NCBI GenBank assembly: GCA_038259455.1 | Contig: JBBSOT010000145.1 | Coordinates: 1-11,036 of the forward strand | Reading direction: 5' to 3' | DNA from: CAMYMG01 sp038259455 | GTDB lineage: Bacteria > Pseudomonadota > Alphaproteobacteria > Rhizobiales > Rhizobiaceae | Length of the DNA: 11,036 nucleotides | In this document: piece by piece, positions 7,295 through 11,036 of the stretch | Layout: every line of letters begins with the position of its first letter | Numbering within the stretch: position 1 is the stretch's first letter | Notes under the pieces: model-generated | Told to the model about the DNA's origin: nothing | The model's database searches: none | What the model saw: the letters and a program-made list of their open reading frames with translations, nothing else | Position numbers and translations under genes: made by a program

Positions 7295-7403
7295 GGATAT
7301 CCCGTCCCGCGAGAAGGTATGGCAGGTTACGGAGTAACGGGGCAAGCCTGCGGAGGGTTTCGTTCTCCTTGATTTCGCCGCTGAAGCCGTGAAAGCTCGC
7401 TCG
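7295..7403. promoter_or_regulatory. Divergent intergenic region between the DUF1295 gene and recO
   Basis: These 109 bp must carry the start signals of two divergent genes unless recO has another source of transcription. A small inverted repeat, GTTAC-GGA-GTAAC, lies at 7326-7338. On the minus strand a TTGCCC-like -35 (about 7340-7345) followed about 17 nt later by CATACC is a weak promoter candidate. I found no convincing + strand promoter. The ribosome site of the DUF1295 gene lies at its left end. Confidence 0.35.
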
Positions 7404-8165
7404 ATGGAATGGCGCGACGAAGGAATCATTCTCGGCACGAGAAAACATGGCGAGACCAGCGCCATTCTGGAGGTGATGACGCGCGCGCATGGTCGCCATC
7501 TCGGCCTTGTGCGTGGCGGCCGTTCGCGCAAGCAGCAGCCGGTGCTGCAGGCCGGAAATCGGGTCGACCTGATATGGCGGGCGCGGCTCGACGAGCATCT
7601 CGGCACTTTCCAGGCGGAGGCCCTGGAACTCAATGCCGCCCGGCTATTCGAGAGCGCGACCGCAATTTACGGGCTGCAGACACTTGCAGCGCATCTTCGC
7701 CTGCTGCCAGAACGCGACCCGCATGAACGGCTTTTCGAGACCCTTGGCCTCGTCATCGAGCATCTCGACGACCCGCAGGGTGCCGGCGAACTTGTCGTGC
7801 GATTTGAGATGATGCTGCTCGACGAGCTTGGCTTCGGCCTTGACCTAACCAAGTGTGCAGCGACCGGCGTGCGCGAAGAGCTGGTGTACGTCTCGCCGAA
7901 GTCGGGCAGGGCGGTATCGCGGATCGCCGGGGAACCCTGGCGCGACAAGATGCTGGCGCTGCCCGCTTTCCTGCTGCGCGGCTCGGGCCTGCGGGCTGAC
8001 ACCACCAGTATCGAGGACGCCTTCCGGCTGACCGGCTTCTTCTTCTCTCGCCACGTCTATGAACCGCGCGGCTTTGGCGAGCCGGAAGCGCGCGGGGCTT
8101 TCCTTGGCGCGCTGCGCCGCAACCACGCCAGGCTGCTCGCCCAAGATGGAGAAGACGCGGCCTGA
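7404..8165 (+). CDS. recO: DNA repair protein RecO
   Basis: RecO is a recombination mediator that helps load RecA on SSB-coated single-stranded DNA in the RecF pathway and promotes strand annealing. With the start at 7404 the product has 253 residues. The N-terminal OB-fold domain is at about 1-80, beginning MEWRDEGIIL and including HLGLVRGGRSR (32-42). A helical C-terminal domain follows with RFEMMLLDELGFGLDL (133-148). I preferred the ATG at 7404 over the GTG at 7389 because alphaproteobacterial RecO proteins typically start at MEW; the upstream GAAAG is a weak ribosome site. The zinc-binding region that many RecO proteins carry is reduced to one cysteine (Cys151). Confidence 0.94.
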   Translation: MEWRDEGIILGTRKHGETSAILEVMTRAHGRHLGLVRGGRSRKQQPVLQAGNRVDLIWRARLDEHLGTFQAEALELNAARLFESATAIYGLQTLAAHLRLLPERDPHERLFETLGLVIEHLDDPQGAGELVVRFEMMLLDELGFGLDLTKCAATGVREELVYVSPKSGRAVSRIAGEPWRDKMLALPAFLLRGSGLRADTTSIEDAFRLTGFFFSRHVYEPRGFGEPEARGAFLGALRRNHARLLAQDGEDAA

Positions 8166-8167
8166 GC

Positions 8168-8182
8168 GCCGCGCCACGCGGC
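8168..8182 (+). terminator. GC-rich hairpin just after recO
   Basis: GCCGCG (8168-8173) and CGCGGC (8177-8182) form a perfect 6-bp stem with a CCA loop, two bases after the recO stop. No T run follows directly; the nearest T-rich stretch is TTTTAG near 8201. It could mark a 3' end or protect the mRNA, but it is not a standard intrinsic terminator. Confidence 0.35.
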
Positions 8183-8253
8183 CGATCAAGTTAGCCAAAG
8201 TTTTAGTGAGTCTCCGTTAGCTTGCGCAGGCGGATGCATGCTTGAGGGAGCAC

Positions 8254-10962
8254 ATGGTCGGGGGATTTGTCGGTTTCGTCGTGACGGTTGCGATGTTGGT
8301 CGCGATCGTTCGCCTGTATCGCCGTACCGGCAGGCTCGAAGCCGAACTCTCGGTCCTGCGCACCCGACTTGCGCCGCAAGATCCCGCTGCAGCTGTGGCC
8401 GACAAGAAAGATTCCGCCGCGGTGGAAGACGGTACCGCTACCCAAGAATCGCCGGTGAAGCCATCAGCCGAAGCCGGGCCGGAGCCGGAATCGACTCCTG
8501 AAGTGCCCGAATCGGACGCGCCGGGTCCATGGAGCATTGTGGCCAAGACATCAGCTACCGAACCTGATGTCGCGGACCTGTCACCGGCCCGGCAAAAAGG
8601 CGAGGCGCTGGAAACGGCGCTCGGCACCCGCTGGGCAGTCTGGGTGGGTGGCGTTGCGCTGGCTTTCGGAGGCCTGTTCCTGGTCCGTTACTCGATCGAG
8701 GCTGGCATTTTCGGGCCCGGCGTACGTCTTGCCATGGCCACGCTGCTTGGCCTTGCGCTTGTAGTGGCTGGCGAGTGGGTGCGACGCACCGGCCTCAGGC
8801 GTCCGATAGAGAGTGCCGCCGGCGCCTATGTCCCTGGCGTTCTCACGGCGGCTGGCGCTTTCACGCTTTTCGGGACTGTCTATGCGGCTCACGCCCTCTA
8901 CGGCTTCATCGGGCCGCTGCCTGCCTTCCTTCTTATGGGGGTGGTTGGTGTTCTGACCATTGCCGCTGCTCTGGCGCACGGACAGGCGCTTGCCGGTCTC
9001 GGTCTCGTCGGTTCGATGGTAACGCCAATTCTCGTCTCTTCGCAATCTCCCAGCGCCTGGGCGTTATTCGGCTATCTGGCCATCGTGCTCGCCGCCAGCA
9101 CATTCATCGCCCGGATTCGCGATTGGCCGTTGACGGCTGCCTCGGGATTTGCCGGTGCAGGCATATGGTGCCTCCTCTATATGCAGGATGCGCCGGACAT
9201 CAGCCTTGCGGTCATTGGCTTCATCAACGCGGCGATACTGTCCTGTTGCGCGCTGATCTGGCTCGGTCGCCGGCTGGACGAAGGATCTGTCGCAGCCGAC
9301 CGTCCGACAATGTCGGCGGCTTTCTTTGTAGGCCTGGTGTCGGTCGCGCTTCTTGTTGATCCCGCGCTGCACGTTCACGGCGGCATGATATGCGGTGGCC
9401 TGTTGCTCGGCGTCATGGTCGCTGTCGCGGCCTTCCGTTCGCAGGCCATAGCCATGCTTCACGTGGCTGGTGTGGCGGCCTTGCTGGTGTCGCTTAGGAC
9501 AGCGCTGGTTGGCGTCTTCGTCTTCTGGGTTTCCGGGAAGCAGTACACCGTCGAAGGCCTTCCCGCTTTGCCGTTCGAGGCAATGCTTCAGCCCATCTCG
9601 ACGGCCCTTGCGCTGTTTTTCCTCGCAATTGGCTGCTGGCAGGCCCTGCGCATCGTGCCGGAAGCGCAGGGTCGCGCTGCGTCCTGGGCCGGCTGGGCGG
9701 CTTCTGTGCCGCTTCTGACACTTGGCGCCCACTGGATCACCGTTGGTAATCCAGACCGCGACTACTCTCATGCTTTTGCCGCTCTTGTGCTGATGGCGCT
9801 GTTGATCGTTGTCGGCGAAATAATGGCCCGTCGCGAGCGCCCGCCGCTTTCAGGCGGTCGCGCGGTCTCGGTTGTGCTGGCTGGGGCAGCCGTCGCTGTC
9901 GTCCTGATGTTGCATATGGCGTTCGGTCCCCTGTGGACGACGATGCTGGTCGGTGCGGTGGCGGCGGTGCCGGCACTTGCCAGCCGATGGCGCAGCTATC
10001 CTGTTCTGGGCTGGATCTGCGGGGCCCTGGCGGTGGCCGTTACGGCAAGGATTGCGCTTGACCTCACCATCGTCGGAGCGAATGCCCTTGGCACGACGCC
10101 GGTCTTCAACGCGCTGCTGCCTGGCTACGGCATTCCGGCTTTGGCCTTTGCATTTTCTGCCTGGCAGCTCGCGAGAACGACAGATGGCCGGCCGCGCCAG
10201 GTCATGCAGGCGGCCGCTACCCTGTTCGGTCTCCTCACGCTGGCCATGCTGGTGCGTCACGCGATGAATGGCGGCGTCATCGCGACCGGCGCGCCAAGCC
10301 TCGCCGAGCAGGCTCTCTATACACTGATCGCACTTGGCGCCGGCGCCATTCTGCTTGCGCTCGACACGCGGTCGCCAAGCTCGGTCCTGCGTGTTGGTTC
10401 GATGCTGGCCGGGATCGTCTCGGCGGCGTTGATCGTGGCGCAGCATTTCATCTTCCTGAACCCGCTGATCAGCAATGAATCGACCGGCGGAATTGCTTTC
10501 TTCAACCTGCTGTTCCTCGCCTATCTGTTGCCTGCGGTTGCCGCAGGCGGGCTCGCTGTCTACGCCATGAGGAAGCGACCGCAATGGTACTCGGGCATGC
10601 TTGGCCTGCTCGCTGCTGCACTCCTCTTCGCCTATGCGACACTGTCGGTCAGGCGGCTGTTCCACGGCGAGCACATCGGCTACCGGGCCGGCATGGGCCA
10701 GCTCGAAACCTATTCCTATTCCGCCCTCTGGCTTTCCATGGGCGTAGCGCTGCTTGTCGCCGGCGTCTGGTTGAAGTCGCAGATCATGCGTATCGCCTCA
10801 GCCGTGCTTATCGCGGTTGCGGTAGCCAAGGTCTTCATCTTCGACATGTCGGAACTTGAAGGCGTTCTACGTGCGCTGTCCTTCATCGGGCTCGGCATCG
10901 TGCTGATCGGTATCGGACTGTTTTATCAAAAGCTGCTGACGCGGGCCACCCGCGTCGGTTGA
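8254..10962 (+). CDS. DUF2339 domain-containing large polytopic membrane protein
   Basis: This 902-residue inner-membrane protein belongs to DUF2339; its function is unknown. The order is: one N-terminal membrane helix (about 3-20); a short coil (RRTGRLEAELSVLRTRL, about 23-39); a polar Ala/Pro/Glu-rich linker to about 115; then a nearly continuous hydrophobic core. That core opens with the hallmark LETALGTRWAVWVGG (119-133). By eye I count 26-27 membrane segments in all. The C-terminal part matches the family pattern YSALW...G, with VFIFDMSEL ending near residue 868 and LGIVLIGIGLFYQKLL close to the end. The ATG at 8254 follows a GAGGGAG ribosome site; the TTG at 8242 would place that site inside the gene. 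The gap to recO is 88 bp, with no clear promoter. Confidence 0.9.
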   Translation: MVGGFVGFVVTVAMLVAIVRLYRRTGRLEAELSVLRTRLAPQDPAAAVADKKDSAAVEDGTATQESPVKPSAEAGPEPESTPEVPESDAPGPWSIVAKTSATEPDVADLSPARQKGEALETALGTRWAVWVGGVALAFGGLFLVRYSIEAGIFGPGVRLAMATLLGLALVVAGEWVRRTGLRRPIESAAGAYVPGVLTAAGAFTLFGTVYAAHALYGFIGPLPAFLLMGVVGVLTIAAALAHGQALAGLGLVGSMVTPILVSSQSPSAWALFGYLAIVLAASTFIARIRDWPLTAASGFAGAGIWCLLYMQDAPDISLAVIGFINAAILSCCALIWLGRRLDEGSVAADRPTMSAAFFVGLVSVALLVDPALHVHGGMICGGLLLGVMVAVAAFRSQAIAMLHVAGVAALLVSLRTALVGVFVFWVSGKQYTVEGLPALPFEAMLQPISTALALFFLAIGCWQALRIVPEAQGRAASWAGWAASVPLLTLGAHWITVGNPDRDYSHAFAALVLMALLIVVGEIMARRERPPLSGGRAVSVVLAGAAVAVVLMLHMAFGPLWTTMLVGAVAAVPALASRWRSYPVLGWICGALAVAVTARIALDLTIVGANALGTTPVFNALLPGYGIPALAFAFSAWQLARTTDGRPRQVMQAAATLFGLLTLAMLVRHAMNGGVIATGAPSLAEQALYTLIALGAGAILLALDTRSPSSVLRVGSMLAGIVSAALIVAQHFIFLNPLISNESTGGIAFFNLLFLAYLLPAVAAGGLAVYAMRKRPQWYSGMLGLLAAALLFAYATLSVRRLFHGEHIGYRAGMGQLETYSYSALWLSMGVALLVAGVWLKSQIMRIASAVLIAVAVAKVFIFDMSELEGVLRALSFIGLGIVLIGIGLFYQKLLTRATRVG
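10938..10956 (+). terminator. Hairpin at the 3' end of the DUF2339 gene
   Basis: GACGCGGG (10938-10945) and CCCGCGTC (10949-10956) form a perfect 8-bp stem with a CCA loop, extendable by three pairs that include G-T wobbles. It covers the last codons before the TGA at 10960. No T run follows, so any terminator role would be non-canonical or Rho-assisted. Confidence 0.35.
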
Positions 10963-10973
10963 AGGATCGCGTG

Positions 10974-10994
10974 GCCGGCGATTACTCCGCCGGC
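10974..10994. terminator. Inverted repeat between convergent gene ends
   Basis: GCCGGCG (10974-10980) and CGCCGGC (10988-10994) form a 7-bp stem with the loop ATTACTC. It lies between the DUF2339 stop and the end of a likely minus-strand gene whose stop codon is in the loop. Such a symmetric element could serve both strands, but no T run accompanies it. Confidence 0.3.
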
Positions 10995-11036
10995 GCCAGT
11001 TGCATGCGCGCGACGGGCCGCTCCTTGATCGGCCAA
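10982..11036 (-). CDS. C-terminal end of a minus-strand gene, cut by the window edge
   Basis: Read on the minus strand, an open frame enters from the right edge and ends at a TAA (complement of 10982-10984). Its last residues are WPIKERPVARMQLAPAE. The short, charged ending looks like a natural protein C-terminus, and its stop lies 19 bp beyond the DUF2339 stop, a normal convergent arrangement. I do not recognise the family from 17 residues, and an open frame this short could occur by chance. Confidence 0.45.
   Translation of the reverse strand, partial: WPIKERPVARMQLAPAE

Noticed and set aside
7389..7403. GTG at 7389 as the recO start
   Set aside because: The next in-frame ATG (7404) begins with MEWRDEGIIL, the usual start of alphaproteobacterial RecO. 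The GTG cannot be excluded but adds only five unconserved residues.
7295..7633. N-terminal extension of the DUF1295 frame upstream of the ATG at 7294
   Set aside because: The added residues overlap recO antisense, are Arg/Ser-rich and unlike the family. The ATG at 7294 has its own GGGA site and starts directly with a membrane helix.
8221..8249. CTTGCG at 8221 as a -35 box for the DUF2339 gene
   Set aside because: No acceptable -10 lies 16-18 nt downstream, and the spacing to the ATG would place the start point inside the coding region.
9850..10674. Minus-strand frame of 274 codons opposite the DUF2339 gene
   Set aside because: Its composition is highly charged (Arg/Gln/Glu), as expected from the complement of hydrophobic membrane codons; no motif or start signal supports it.

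Overview
The window is a stretch of a high-GC alphaproteobacterial chromosome. The protein style and the gene order rel - pyrE - DUF2062 - acpS - lepB - rnc - era ... recO point to the Hyphomicrobiales (Rhizobiales), most likely a Mesorhizobium/Phyllobacteriaceae-like organism. That placement rests on recalled family and synteny knowledge, not on a search. I saw no tRNA, rRNA, CRISPR array, insertion sequence or phage gene.

Region 1 (about 1-5876, + strand) is a compact housekeeping cluster. It opens with the 3' part of a bifunctional (p)ppGpp synthetase/hydrolase (N-terminal hydrolase domain lies before the window). Then come orotate phosphoribosyltransferase (pyrE), a small DUF2062 membrane protein, holo-ACP synthase (acpS, 4-nt overlap with DUF2062), signal peptidase I (lepB, own 86-bp leader), RNase III (rnc) and the GTPase Era (GTG start, 4-nt overlap with rnc). 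Together they join stringent control, pyrimidine synthesis, lipid synthesis, protein export, and RNA processing with ribosome assembly. A perfect 7-bp hairpin fills the lepB-rnc gap and contains the rnc start codon.

Region 2 (5916-7294, - strand) is a two-gene unit on the opposite strand. It encodes a DUF1295 (steroid 5-alpha-reductase-like) membrane protein, followed 2 nt later by an unrecognised protein with about six membrane segments. That protein resembles the membrane sensor module of some kinases and cyclases but has no output domain. The unit lies between era and recO.

Region 3 (7295-8165) is a divergent intergenic region of about 110 bp with a small inverted repeat, then recO (recombination mediator). 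Region 4 (8254-10962) is a very large DUF2339 protein with about 26-27 predicted membrane segments. GC-rich hairpins with the same CCA loop lie just after recO and at the 3' end of the DUF2339 gene. The last 55 bases look like the C-terminus of a convergent minus-strand gene that runs out of the window.

Most of the window is ordinary core genome and I see no strong case for a new multi-gene system. The observations most worth checking are the hairpin over the rnc start and the opposite-strand membrane gene pair.
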